Of a stretch of 19,714 nucleotides of DNA, positions 7,373 to 15,940 are shown piece by piece. A program made the translations under genes and the position numbers. The DNA is taken from the NCBI GenBank assembly GCA_902787595.1, contig CADAHD010000042.1, forward strand, positions 1 to 19,714, written 5' to 3'. The DNA comes from an uncultured Lachnospiraceae bacterium. Its GTDB lineage: Bacteria; Bacillota_A; Clostridia; Lachnospirales; Lachnospiraceae. Under the pieces are notes generated by a model. The model had not been told where the DNA came from. It did no database searches and worked only from the letters and a program-made list of their open reading frames with translations. The stretch's first letter is position 1. The number at the start of each line of letters is the position of its first letter.

Positions 7373-9745
7373 TTAGATATCAAAGTCAAAATCATCAACA
7401 TCCCCTATGGCGCTATCTTGGGCTTCATGCAAGGCCTGACTCTCTTCTTCCGTCAGATCGCCATTCACGTATGCGGCGCCGGAAGTTGCGTTTACGCCCA
7501 GGATCTCACAGATGTTTTCTGCAATATCCAGTTTCTCTGCCGGCGAAAAAGTCGCAAAAGTACGACGCAGACAGATCGCCGCCGATCTGAATTCTTCCTC
7601 GTCCAGGGAATTGATATAGGCAGCCAAATGCTCCCATATACCCTGTCTGGCGATCAATGCCCTGTGGTTCTTTTCTGCCAGTCCCTCAAACCAGTATGCG
7701 CCGTCTGCGGCAGGCATGCCTTTTGCCAGATGCCTCTCCAGCAGAACGTAGAGTTTTTCCGCGTCGATATCACCACGTTCCGCCAGGGCGCCGCAGGCGA
7801 ATCCCGACAAAAGCGGATTCACCATATCATCCTCTGCCAGTTCCAGATACGCGTGAACGAGCCTGTTTTTATCCAGAAATTCGTGGATCTGCACGGCGTC
7901 CCATACCGTTGCAAGCGCCTGCAGTATCTCTTTGGCTGCTGTTTCATCGCAGATACACTCTTTATTCAGATTCAGGCAGAATTTCAAAAACAGCCTTTCC
8001 ATCAACGGCTCGATACCTGACAGATCCATACGCCTTATATTCCCGAAACGCACTGTCAGGGACAGATCTCCGATGGCGCTGCCCACATCCTGTATCGCTT
8101 CATCCCCGGCTGCGCTGTTCTGCACCGCATAGATAGCTTCCCTTACACACGCGGTAAGGCCCGCCTCGAGTGCCTGTGCCAGCACCTCAGATGTCTGCTT
8201 CACATTTTGCGCAGCGCGCAATTTCTCACCAAGCACCGTAACGGCTGCCTCTTCGATCGTATCTCCTTTAAGCGAAGCTTCAACGATACGGATCTCCGTT
8301 TCCGGCGTCCACTGCAGTATCCATTTTTCCGCCCATGTAGCCTTATCCTGCCGGCGCTCTTCCTGCCTGCAAAATTCGGTCTTAAGCACCGACATGCGGT
8401 GCAGAAAGAAGGAACGGTTCAGATCCAGAAACGCCGCTTCCTCGGATTTGACGCGCAGATTTTCTCTAAGATCCAGCTCCAGTTCCTGCCGCTCGCTGCT
8501 TCGGTATTTTTCAAGTTTTAATCGTTTTAACTGCCTTAAAAAATCTTCCTGTACGGAAGTGCAGACCGTTCCCTCCGGCATCTTCCCGATCTTCGTTCCG
8601 ATCTCGGTGGCTGCGACTGCCGTCGCGATCTCTGCAAAGCTTCCCTCGCCGATACAGGTTACGGCCGCAGAACGCAGATCCGCCAGCGCAGGATACCTGC
8701 CTCCGTTCATCGCTGCCAGTTCCTTTGCCAGCCGCAGCGCCTCGATCACCTGCGCCGACGACGCCATTCCGCCCTGCGATCTCTGAAAGGCCGCTACCCT
8801 GGTCAGATATTCCGAAGCCGCCATATCACCAAAGGGCTTCTCCCCGGCTGCGTTGCGGCAACGCCAGAGTATCTCAAAATAAAACGGCGCTCTGGCGCCT
8901 GCTCCGTATCCGGAGTGTTCGGACAGACGATAATACGAATAAGGCATCAGCGTTGCATTGCAGTCCTTCAGATTCAGCTTGCCCTGCAGCGCGGCATCAG
9001 TCTTTTTACGATCCTCCTGCGTATATTCCCCCTGCACTGCTGCCGTATGAAAAGCTCCTGTCACCACCACGATACAGCGCTCCGGATCTTCTGTCACTGC
9101 CCCTGCGATCTCACGACGCATCCAGCACTCACGCAGTTTCTCATGCTCTGCCTTGAAGACATCATCATCTTCTTCAGAGAACTCCCGCAGGGAAGCGCCG
9201 TAATCCGCCATGGCCGCAAGCAGATCTTCCCTGCTGTCACAGCTTTCAAAGGTATACTCCCAAAAAGTATCGTGCGGTACTCCGCTCACCTGCTCGATCC
9301 GCTCGTATACGGACATTTTTCTCTCCGCTTCCGCGGCTTTTCCATCCGCTCCCTTATCCTTCGTATCGCTGTCCGCAGATCCCTTCTGTTCTTTCTCCTC
9401 TTCCAGGCGGCGAAGCTCCTTATAATATCCGAGCGTTATCCCGGAAGGCAGATCGATAAAGCGCGCCTGCGCCCCGTTCTGCTTTGCCCAAAGAATAGCC
9501 TGATATTCCGGTGAAAACTCCGCATACGGATAGAGAACCGTCTGGACCGGCGGTTCTTTTGTATAGGCAAGGATAGCTGCCGGCAGCTGCGCCTCTTCCG
9601 ATACCAGGCCGTCCATCAGCTCATTCAGATCCGACGGTCCTTCGATGAGCACCAGCCCCGGCTTTTCGTATTGCAGCAATTCCCGCAGATAATATGCGCA
9701 TACCGGTGAAAGATGCCGTATTCCGAAATAAATGACCTTTCCCAT
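7373..9745 (-). CDS. DUF5682 family protein (YehM-like), predicted TraB/ChaN/EreA-type fold
   Basis: A 790-aa protein with no signal peptide or membrane helix. The N-terminal third has the pattern I associate with DUF5682 and the wider EreA/ChaN/TraB group: GIRH at 8-11, LIEGP at 33-37 (E35), FIDLP at 96-100 and TGAFHTA with H233. In related folds such His and Glu residues form the active or metal site. A Lys/Glu/Asp/Gly-rich, probably disordered insert lies at about 112-143. Residues 300-790 are mainly helical and end in an acidic tail (DDFDFDI). The ATG directly follows the TAA of the AAA gene (TAAATG), with AGGAG 10 nt upstream inside that gene, so translation is probably coupled. The constant pairing with MoxR and VWA genes says it is a core member of the machine. 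The reaction is unknown. Confidence 0.85.
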   Translation of the reverse strand: MGKVIYFGIRHLSPVCAYYLRELLQYEKPGLVLIEGPSDLNELMDGLVSEEAQLPAAILAYTKEPPVQTVLYPYAEFSPEYQAILWAKQNGAQARFIDLPSGITLGYYKELRRLEEEKEQKGSADSDTKDKGADGKAAEAERKMSVYERIEQVSGVPHDTFWEYTFESCDSREDLLAAMADYGASLREFSEEDDDVFKAEHEKLRECWMRREIAGAVTEDPERCIVVVTGAFHTAAVQGEYTQEDRKKTDAALQGKLNLKDCNATLMPYSYYRLSEHSGYGAGARAPFYFEILWRCRNAAGEKPFGDMAASEYLTRVAAFQRSQGGMASSAQVIEALRLAKELAAMNGGRYPALADLRSAAVTCIGEGSFAEIATAVAATEIGTKIGKMPEGTVCTSVQEDFLRQLKRLKLEKYRSSERQELELDLRENLRVKSEEAAFLDLNRSFFLHRMSVLKTEFCRQEERRQDKATWAEKWILQWTPETEIRIVEASLKGDTIEEAAVTVLGEKLRAAQNVKQTSEVLAQALEAGLTACVREAIYAVQNSAAGDEAIQDVGSAIGDLSLTVRFGNIRRMDLSGIEPLMERLFLKFCLNLNKECICDETAAKEILQALATVWDAVQIHEFLDKNRLVHAYLELAEDDMVNPLLSGFACGALAERGDIDAEKLYVLLERHLAKGMPAADGAYWFEGLAEKNHRALIARQGIWEHLAAYINSLDEEEFRSAAICLRRTFATFSPAEKLDIAENICEILGVNATSGAAYVNGDLTEEESQALHEAQDSAIGDVDDFDFDI

Positions 9746-10834
9746 TTAGAACAGACTCCTGCACTCCGAATAAAGCGTGCTGTATTCCTTACCGCGTTTA
9801 CGCATCACATTTTCCAGGTATTCTTCCCAGGCCTTGGCGTCCTTCTTATCATCTTTTACGATGGCTCCCTGCAGAGCACTTGCCAGTTCCGCATCAGTTA
9901 CCTTGCCGCTGCCAAAGCTGCCGGCCAGCGCCATACTGTTCACGATCAGTGAGATCTCTTCCGCCGTCGAGAGCACGCCGCTGGTCTGCGCCAGTTTTAC
10001 TTTCCCATCAATGGTCTGTCCTGCTCGCAGCTCCCGGAAAATGGTCACCACTTTTTCCACGGTCTTTGCTTCCGGCATTGCGGCACGCAGTTCAAAATCG
10101 CTTGCCAGCTTCGCTGCTCTGGCCTGTACGATCTCCATCTCTGCTTCGATGGATGCCGGCGCCGGAAGCACCACGATATTGAATCTTCGCTTAAGCGCGG
10201 AACTCATCTCATTGACACCCTTATCTCTGGTGTTGGCTGTCGCTATTATAGAAAAACCTTTCTTTGCAGCCACTTCGTCCGAAAGTTCCGGAATTGCGAT
10301 ACGCTTTTCGGAAAGGATAGATATCAGCGCATCCTGCACCTCACTGGCGCAGCGGGAGATCTCTTCGACACGGGCTATCGCGCCTTCCTCCATCGCCGTA
10401 TAGATTGGGCTTTTTATGATACTTTCATAGGACGGGCCCTTGGCAAGCAGCATCGCATAGTTCCAGGAGTAGCGGATCTGCTCCTCGGTGGTGCCTGCCG
10501 TGCCCTGGATCACACGTGATGAATTACCGTTGATAGCTGCACTCAGATGTTCCGAAAGCCATGACTTGGCCGTTCCCGGATCTCCGATCAGCAACAGCGC
10601 GCGATCCGTGACCAGTGTTGCTATGCAGATCTCGACCAGTCGTTTGTCACCGATATACTTGGGCGTGATTATCGTATTTCCCGCTTTGCCGCCGCAGATA
10701 TATGTAAGCACCGAGCGCGGCGACATCTGCCAGCCGGACGGCTTAGGATCTTTGTCTGCCGCGATCAGCGCATCTATCTCGTCTTTGTAGGTCTCTTCTG
10801 CCGAAAGCCGCAGTATCTCATTTTGATTCGCCAT
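9746..10834 (-). CDS. MoxR-family AAA+ ATPase (YehL-like)
   Basis: A 362-aa ATPase. A start five codons earlier (10849) is possible, but the ATG at 10834 has GGAGG 8 nt upstream. Motifs: Walker A GDPGTAKS at 84-91; Walker B region RVEEIS at 155-160, where the usual Asp is Glu, a change I also associate with the YehL branch; sensor 1 in IIATANTRDKG (N201); arginine finger in ALKRRFN (R216, R217). The pre-sensor segment EVQDALISILSEKRI is typical of MoxR proteins. Members form rings that act as remodelling chaperones for VWA-protein partners. It lies between the helical-repeat gene (19 nt upstream) and the DUF5682 gene (0 nt downstream), in a single transcription unit with the SWIM and VWA genes. 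It is the energy-supplying member of the set. Confidence 0.93.
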   Translation of the reverse strand: MANQNEILRLSAEETYKDEIDALIAADKDPKPSGWQMSPRSVLTYICGGKAGNTIITPKYIGDKRLVEICIATLVTDRALLLIGDPGTAKSWLSEHLSAAINGNSSRVIQGTAGTTEEQIRYSWNYAMLLAKGPSYESIIKSPIYTAMEEGAIARVEEISRCASEVQDALISILSEKRIAIPELSDEVAAKKGFSIIATANTRDKGVNEMSSALKRRFNIVVLPAPASIEAEMEIVQARAAKLASDFELRAAMPEAKTVEKVVTIFRELRAGQTIDGKVKLAQTSGVLSTAEEISLIVNSMALAGSFGSGKVTDAELASALQGAIVKDDKKDAKAWEEYLENVMRKRGKEYSTLYSECRSLF

Positions 10835-10853
10835 TATTCTATCCTCCATTTAT

Positions 10854-12656
10854 TCAGATCACTTCATCGATAACACGCATGATCTTTTGTTTATCTTCTT
10901 TGCTGACCTTTGAAAACAGCTTGTTCAGCTGATCCTTTGCATATTTATATTCCCTGACCATCTGCTCATGATCCGGGATCTCCACACGATTATTGCCGCT
11001 CCAGCCGGCTCCGGGTGAGACCCTCGGGCTTAAGCTCTGCACTTCTGCATTTTTGCATACAAATTCATAATACAGATCGTCTCTTCCATTTTTATCCGTG
11101 ATCAGTTTATGGACCGGCGTTCCGTAATATACAGACGGGTGCGCCTCAATTGCTTTTTCCAGGAAAGGTATGGCAGCACTCATGATGCGTTCATGTTCCC
11201 ATTCACCGACACTGTATGCCCCATAGATATATTCATCGCACAGATCCCTTGTCGCCGGATCGCTGCTTAAGCATAGTTTTGAAAGGCTCACACAGCATTT
11301 AAAGAAGTTATAACCTGTTCCCCATTCGATACAGTACCGGCCGGACACCGGGATCAAACGGATCTTCCGTATCATTTCGGATGTGAATTTATATGGAGCC
11401 GGGCATTTATGATCCTCGCAGAAATTACCGAAGATCATTTCATTAACGCGCATAAGATCTGCCGCTTTCAGAGTGCCGTTCACCAGACCGCAATATGCAT
11501 ATGCCCCCGCATATCTGTCCGGATACTTTTCGAAAAGGCTTTCGATCATTTTATCCGCCCCTTCTATGCCTTCCATCAGATTGCCGATCAGGATCGATGT
11601 ACCGTTACTTCCTCTGCGTCTCTGCTGAGCCAGTTTTACCATTTTGATAAACGCTTCTTCAGCAACAGCGCCTGTCTTTCTCTCAAGCAGGACCAGCTTA
11701 GGCGCTTTCTTCTGATCCGCCTCACAAAGCTGCGTATATTTCAGCGCGCACTTTGCGCCTGTTTCCGACTTGGATATCCTTATCATTTCCTCATCGGCCA
11801 CTGAAAAATCATCTTTTTCATAAATGCTTTCCATATAGGGTTCGATCGCTTTCGCCCCGGAGCGGACCAGAGCTTCCAATGCTGCCGTTTTGATCTTACC
11901 CTTGCCGGTCTTATACAATTCCATCAAGGCATCTTCATTTTCAGTGCTGCAGCCAAGAGCCTCGATAGCCTCCAGGCGTACCTTCTGTGATACCGCCTCG
12001 TTCAACGCCAGTTCCCGATACCAGGCGCTCTCGCATGCGCCGTATACATTTGCTATGACCTTTACCTGTCTGCCTTTTGCCGATTCATCCAAAGGATCCA
12101 GACTGTCTTTAATGAGCTCCTTCAGATCATCACCGCAGATCTCCAGAACTATAGCCGCAAAGCGGTCTCCAAACTCAGAAGCTTTTCCGTTCAGCCCCTC
12201 GGCAACAGCCCCGCAAAAACGGATATCTGTCAGCACCTTGGGATATTTATCCGGTATCTTTAATGTATTCTCGCTGCCCTTGCGCAACAGCTCAAGTGCC
12301 TCCTGCATCTCCCTGTAAGTAACATCGCTCACCGGGAATTTCTGCTGCCATATGCCCGAGCATTCCTTCGGTTCCGCTGTCTCAGCGCTTTCCGGCACAC
12401 CGTTGTGTCCGAGCGTTACTGCTATCGCATCCGCCAGGGCTATACAATCTGCCAGCTGTGACGGTGCATCGGCTCCGGCTTCCAGCAGTTTTTCGCATTT
12501 CTGCTTCAGTGCCGCAAATACCTTTCCCTTTTCCGCAAGCGCTCCCAGAGCTTCGACCGCGCGTTTTAAGCGAAAGTCTTCGGCAATGATATTGCTTCCG
12601 GCCAATGCCGCATTATATAATCTGTCCTGTACCTCATAAAAAACTGATATTTCCAT
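10854..12656 (-). CDS. Helical-repeat (HEAT-like) protein of the MoxR-VWA cluster
   Basis: A 600-aa soluble protein with no named domain that I recognise with certainty. It is almost entirely helical. Around residues 225-290 there are HEAT-like repeats (for example VRLEAIEALG and IKTAALEALVRSGAKAI), which suggests an alpha-solenoid scaffold for protein-protein contact. A Cys-containing stretch (FCEDHKCPAP) sits around 430. The start at 12656 has GGAGG 5 nt upstream. It lies between the SWIM gene (40 nt) and the MoxR gene (19 nt). In related operons this slot can be held by DUF5691- or DUF4132-like helical proteins; which family applies cannot be settled by eye. A role as adaptor or scaffold is inference from fold and position. 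Confidence 0.8.
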   Translation of the reverse strand: MEISVFYEVQDRLYNAALAGSNIIAEDFRLKRAVEALGALAEKGKVFAALKQKCEKLLEAGADAPSQLADCIALADAIAVTLGHNGVPESAETAEPKECSGIWQQKFPVSDVTYREMQEALELLRKGSENTLKIPDKYPKVLTDIRFCGAVAEGLNGKASEFGDRFAAIVLEICGDDLKELIKDSLDPLDESAKGRQVKVIANVYGACESAWYRELALNEAVSQKVRLEAIEALGCSTENEDALMELYKTGKGKIKTAALEALVRSGAKAIEPYMESIYEKDDFSVADEEMIRISKSETGAKCALKYTQLCEADQKKAPKLVLLERKTGAVAEEAFIKMVKLAQQRRRGSNGTSILIGNLMEGIEGADKMIESLFEKYPDRYAGAYAYCGLVNGTLKAADLMRVNEMIFGNFCEDHKCPAPYKFTSEMIRKIRLIPVSGRYCIEWGTGYNFFKCCVSLSKLCLSSDPATRDLCDEYIYGAYSVGEWEHERIMSAAIPFLEKAIEAHPSVYYGTPVHKLITDKNGRDDLYYEFVCKNAEVQSLSPRVSPGAGWSGNNRVEIPDHEQMVREYKYAKDQLNKLFSKVSKEDKQKIMRVIDEVI

Positions 12657-12696
12657 AATGCCCTCCGCTTCTCCTCTTCTGTATCGCCCTCGTAAC

Positions 12697-14157
12697 TTAG
12701 ATCAGACGCAATATCGCAGCCTGTGTCACTACGGTAAGCGGCACCATATAGACGGTTTTCTCTTCGGCCGAATACCGGATCTCGCCCAGGATCGCGCCAT
12801 CTTTCCGGTAACGCTCCGGCAGATGCTTTAGCGTCGCCAAGCTTCCTGCATATTCAGAAGCCGCGCGCAATTCAATCGATTCCTCACCCTTTCGCAGCGC
12901 CGCAACACCGGCCTCAGATACAGTGATCCGGTCAAATGCGATCAGCATTGCGCATGCATTGTCAGACAATGTATTTTTCAGTTCATTCTTTGCTTCTTTT
13001 ACCGCTGCGCCGATCCCGTCTCTTGCAAGCGCCAATACTTTTCCGGGAATCTCCTCCCCACAGGGTTCGCTCACAGCCTCTTCCCAGCGGATACGCCGGT
13101 TCAGACCGCCCGGATAGGAATACAGGCGTTTTACTCTATACTTTTCAAACGCGCTGTCATCAGCATGTACATATTTCTTGGCTTTCACGGGACGGATATT
13201 CTCCGTCTTTGATATCACGCCGCTCGTCAGGTCGATCCAATATGCCGTATCCGTCTCAGTCTGCGCAGCTCTGTCCCAAAGCACCGTAAAAGAAAGCTGC
13301 ACCAGCTCGGCATCGTCTTTGTACAGCCCCAGTTCTTCCAGCTGTTCCAGACGCCAGATACCTCCCAGCTGCTCGTAGAGTATATCGTCCTTAGGCCCGT
13401 AATCGCCGCTTTCCAGCTGTTTTTCAAGCCACGCCCTGCATTTCTTGGCAGCCTGATCAAGCTGCACCAGTTTCTCTACCAGTTCCCTCTCTCCGTTTTG
13501 CCCCCGCTCTGCCAGTACAGCCAGGATAAACCGCTGCAGCAGAAGCTGCAGACCGTTCAGATAATAATCGCCCAGCTGTTTCGTCAGGTCTTCGTATTTG
13601 CCTGCTGATCCGCTGTTTATCGTGCCGAGTCCCGCGCTCAGCATCTCCCGCGTAAAATCGGATACCAGCGAGAGTCCCTCCAGCTGGCGCGCGATCTTTT
13701 TCTTCGCAGCAGCATCTGCAGAGGCCTTCTTTTTCTGCGCCGCTTTCTGCAGTTCTTCTTCTGATTTTGGAGCTGCATCAGCGCTCACTTCCTGCTTCGC
13801 TTTCTCTTCGCGTTTCTCTATCTTTTCCCGCTTACGCGCAATATCCTCCGGCACTTCGCCGGTCTCAAAGGTCCTGCCTGCGGCAAAATCCAGCATCAGC
13901 GCCAGCGCATGCTTGCATGGGAACTGTCTGCTCGGGCAGCTGCACCGGCTGATCACTGTGTCCCCGGCCACATCCACAGAAGTATGGTATGGCTCTTTTC
14001 CCGAACCCTTGCAGTCGCCATATATCAGAGTCCTGTCTGCTGTGATCTTTCTGCCGGAAAAATCACCTTTCGATGCGATCTTGCGCGCATTCGCCAATGC
14101 GGATGCATTCACGGCATTCCGCTGTACATATTCTTCTGTAAGTATTGAAATATCCAT
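12697..14157 (-). CDS. SWIM zinc-finger protein (YehQ-like)
   Basis: A 486-aa protein. The SWIM zinc site is clear: RCSCPSRQFPCKH, with ligands C72, C74, C81 and H83 (CxCx6CxH). SWIM domains bind DNA or protein. Downstream, about 100-160, is a long Lys/Glu/Ala-rich coiled-coil-like stretch, followed by a mixed C-terminal region that may fold as a separate domain. In E. coli the SWIM protein YehQ is encoded with YehL, YehM and YehP, and this gene fills the same slot. The ATG has GGGGAG 4-5 nt upstream. A candidate promoter with a palindrome between its boxes lies in the 173-nt gap before it, so it can be the first gene of the five-gene unit even though the SUKH gene upstream points the same way. 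Confidence 0.9.
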   Translation of the reverse strand: MDISILTEEYVQRNAVNASALANARKIASKGDFSGRKITADRTLIYGDCKGSGKEPYHTSVDVAGDTVISRCSCPSRQFPCKHALALMLDFAAGRTFETGEVPEDIARKREKIEKREEKAKQEVSADAAPKSEEELQKAAQKKKASADAAAKKKIARQLEGLSLVSDFTREMLSAGLGTINSGSAGKYEDLTKQLGDYYLNGLQLLLQRFILAVLAERGQNGERELVEKLVQLDQAAKKCRAWLEKQLESGDYGPKDDILYEQLGGIWRLEQLEELGLYKDDAELVQLSFTVLWDRAAQTETDTAYWIDLTSGVISKTENIRPVKAKKYVHADDSAFEKYRVKRLYSYPGGLNRRIRWEEAVSEPCGEEIPGKVLALARDGIGAAVKEAKNELKNTLSDNACAMLIAFDRITVSEAGVAALRKGEESIELRAASEYAGSLATLKHLPERYRKDGAILGEIRYSAEEKTVYMVPLTVVTQAAILRLI

Positions 14158-14236
14158 AAGCTCCCCTTCTCCATATCCGGTTCCGAAGATCCGGTCTCCG
14201 CTTTCGCAGACTCAATAAAACAACACTTCTCATACA

Positions 14237-14265
14237 ACGATAACATGTTACGTTTGGCCTTGCAA
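14237..14265 (-). promoter_or_regulatory. Candidate promoter with palindromic operator upstream of the SWIM-MoxR-VWA operon
   Basis: Minus strand: -35 TTGCAA (14260-14265), a 17-nt spacer, and -10 TATCGT (14237-14242). The perfect 10-bp palindrome TAACATGTTA (14241-14250) covers the edge of the -10 box and half the spacer, a typical place for a repressor site. About 80 nt separate the -10 from the SWIM ATG. The -10 is weak (two mismatches), so this is a tentative call. Confidence 0.38.
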
Positions 14266-14266
14266 G

Positions 14267-14338
14267 TCAGGCATACAGCCCGTGGTCATCTATTTCGACA
14301 GCCACGAAATACACGGTACGCTTAGCTGTATCATTCAT
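14267..14338 (-). CDS. Possible 23-residue small ORF overlapping the SUKH gene end
   Basis: The ATG lies 8 nt before the end of the SUKH gene and the frame gives MNDTAKRTVYFVAVEIDD followed by HGLYA and a stop. The composition looks protein-like (alternating hydrophobic residues), and the overlap would allow coupled translation. There is no well-placed ribosome binding site and no family I recognise. It could be the stub of a lost gene between the SUKH and SWIM genes, or chance. Confidence 0.2.
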   Translation of the reverse strand: MNDTAKRTVYFVAVEIDDHGLYA

Positions 14339-15773
14339 CTTCCAGATATTCAAAACCATCTTCAAAGATATCGATCTCAAAATCGCCTTCTCTGATATCT
14401 CCGTCATCATCCAACACAAAAAGCTCTGCTGTTTCGGGATCAAAAACAAGGATGTCGGATGCTCCTGACAGGTCGGCGATCACGATATATCCCTTCTCAT
14501 TATCCGGTCCTACGGCAAGTTCCTTTGTATCCACCTGTTCCAAAGAATATATATACTTGTTACCAAAGCTTGTGCCGTTAGACAGCTTCAGCCAGTTCTT
14601 ATAATCTTCCGGAAGCCCGGTATGATTTTCCTTCTCCCATGCCGCTATTTCCTCTTCGCTGAGCGGTTCGTATATCTCGATACGTTGGAAATCCTCATCT
14701 TTTTCTTCCATGTATTTAAGAAGTTCATCATACATTTCTTTAAGGGGATTGGCCGCCGCTGCCTTTAAAAGTTCCCCTTTCTGTTCAAAACGTTTTACTT
14801 TTGTTTCCAGATAACGGATCACTTCATCCAGGATCTCTTTTTCAAAGTTCTCTATTTTCTCGTATTTATATCTTTCCTTTTCAATGAACATCTCGGCTGT
14901 ATACGGGTTGTAATAAAGCATTTTGTGGTTGATCCAGCCAAAAGACGGTTTGCAGTTTTCGTAGGAAGAATATTTTCGTTCCTTCATCTCTTCCAGGCTT
15001 CTGTTATACAGACTGTTTACATCGCTGTCAGGTGAAAAAGAATAAAGCGTAAAGTATCCGACCTCAGAGTTGTAATCAACGCAAAAGCCGTTAGTTAATG
15101 CAAGAATATTGATATACTCTTCCGGCATGTGCGCATAATTCTCCCAGTTCCACTTCAGTATCTCCTCTTTTATCGCCGGAGCATTTATTTTGACATACCA
15201 TTTTCCGTCCAGCTCTTTAAGTTTCTTTGAAAGATCCATGATCTTCTGAAATTTGCTGATCGCAGAAGCGATACGTTCCTCCGGAAGCTTTTCTTCCGGA
15301 TCCGGAGCTGTAGTCTTTTTCGGCGGCTCCTCTTCGATCCCCAGGCTCTTCTTATGCTCCTCATAAAGCGCCTGATATTTTTCATTATATCCGATCATCG
15401 CTTTCTTGTTTGCTTTTTGGATCCTGGAGAGGATTTCATTTTCATCAGACCGGTCCCTGATCTTAACGATCAGTTCCTCGCCATTATTAAAAACGACCAA
15501 TACGACGGCAATATCTTCCCCTCCCAGAGTCGTGGCTTCTCTTCCGCACGCCCAGAAAACATCCTTGTATTCAAAAAACAACGGTCCCGGCGTTCTCATC
15601 AAAGCATAGCTGCTTCCAAATCCCGCGATCCCGTAAAATTCGAGCTCATACTTCAGTCCATCTTCCACATCTTTTCTTACAGTTTCAAAATCAAGTCCTC
15701 TTTCTTCGACCTGTTTTTGTAATTTTTCCTCGATCGATGCCATGATCTCGGGATACTTTTGACTAAAAAACAC
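14331..15773 (-). CDS. Double SUKH (SMI1/KNR4) domain protein
   Basis: A 480-aa soluble, acidic protein. Residues 1-125 form an unassigned alpha/beta domain (AGFGSSYALMRTPGPLFFEY, then a beta-rich stretch ending in a helix), perhaps PH-like (inference). A charged linker (135-165) follows. SUKH copy 1 is about 195-320, with the core MPEEYINILALTNGF (216-230). SUKH copy 2 is about 365-475, with the core GLPEDYKNWLKLSNGT (386-401) and the later DILVFDPETAELFVLDDDG. The LPxxYxxxLxxxNG core is the SMI1/KNR4 hallmark; bacterial SUKH proteins are often immunity proteins for polymorphic toxins, though others are regulatory. The start is GTG with AAGGAG 7 nt upstream. No toxin gene is adjacent. It is separated from the SWIM gene by 173 nt but has the same orientation, so a link with the MoxR cluster is plausible, not shown. 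Confidence 0.82.
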   Translation of the reverse strand: MFFSQKYPEIMASIEEKLQKQVEERGLDFETVRKDVEDGLKYELEFYGIAGFGSSYALMRTPGPLFFEYKDVFWACGREATTLGGEDIAVVLVVFNNGEELIVKIRDRSDENEILSRIQKANKKAMIGYNEKYQALYEEHKKSLGIEEEPPKKTTAPDPEEKLPEERIASAISKFQKIMDLSKKLKELDGKWYVKINAPAIKEEILKWNWENYAHMPEEYINILALTNGFCVDYNSEVGYFTLYSFSPDSDVNSLYNRSLEEMKERKYSSYENCKPSFGWINHKMLYYNPYTAEMFIEKERYKYEKIENFEKEILDEVIRYLETKVKRFEQKGELLKAAAANPLKEMYDELLKYMEEKDEDFQRIEIYEPLSEEEIAAWEKENHTGLPEDYKNWLKLSNGTSFGNKYIYSLEQVDTKELAVGPDNEKGYIVIADLSGASDILVFDPETAELFVLDDDGDIREGDFEIDIFEDGFEYLEDE

Positions 15774-15850
15774 TTTCTTTCTCCTTTGTATGTATTTTCC
15801 GTTGAACTACAGATATTCCTTACAGCGTAAAACAACAAAATCATCAATCC

Positions 15851-15859
15851 ATAATACCA
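15851..15859 (-). promoter_or_regulatory. Candidate extended -10 promoter of the SUKH gene
   Basis: The minus strand reads TGGTATTAT, an extended -10 with one mismatch in the hexamer, about 78 nt upstream of the GTG start at 15773. No convincing -35 box is seen. Confidence 0.33.
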
Positions 15860-15891
15860 TATCAAGTGTGATCCCGCCAGTATTCATACCA

Positions 15892-15934
15892 AAGAATCAG
15901 GGGGAACCATGGGGACGGACCTCGTGTTTTTTTA
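15892..15934. repeat. REP-like G-rich element
   Basis: The stretch contains GAATCAGGGGGAACC followed at once by ATGGGGACGGACCTCGTG and a T7 run. From memory, close variants of GGGGACGG..CTCGTG and AATCAGGGG recur between genes in Clostridia and relatives, sometimes linked to RAYT/IS200-type transposases. No transposase is in the window. The call rests on recalled motif similarity only. Confidence 0.4.
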
Positions 15935-15940
15935 TGAAAT

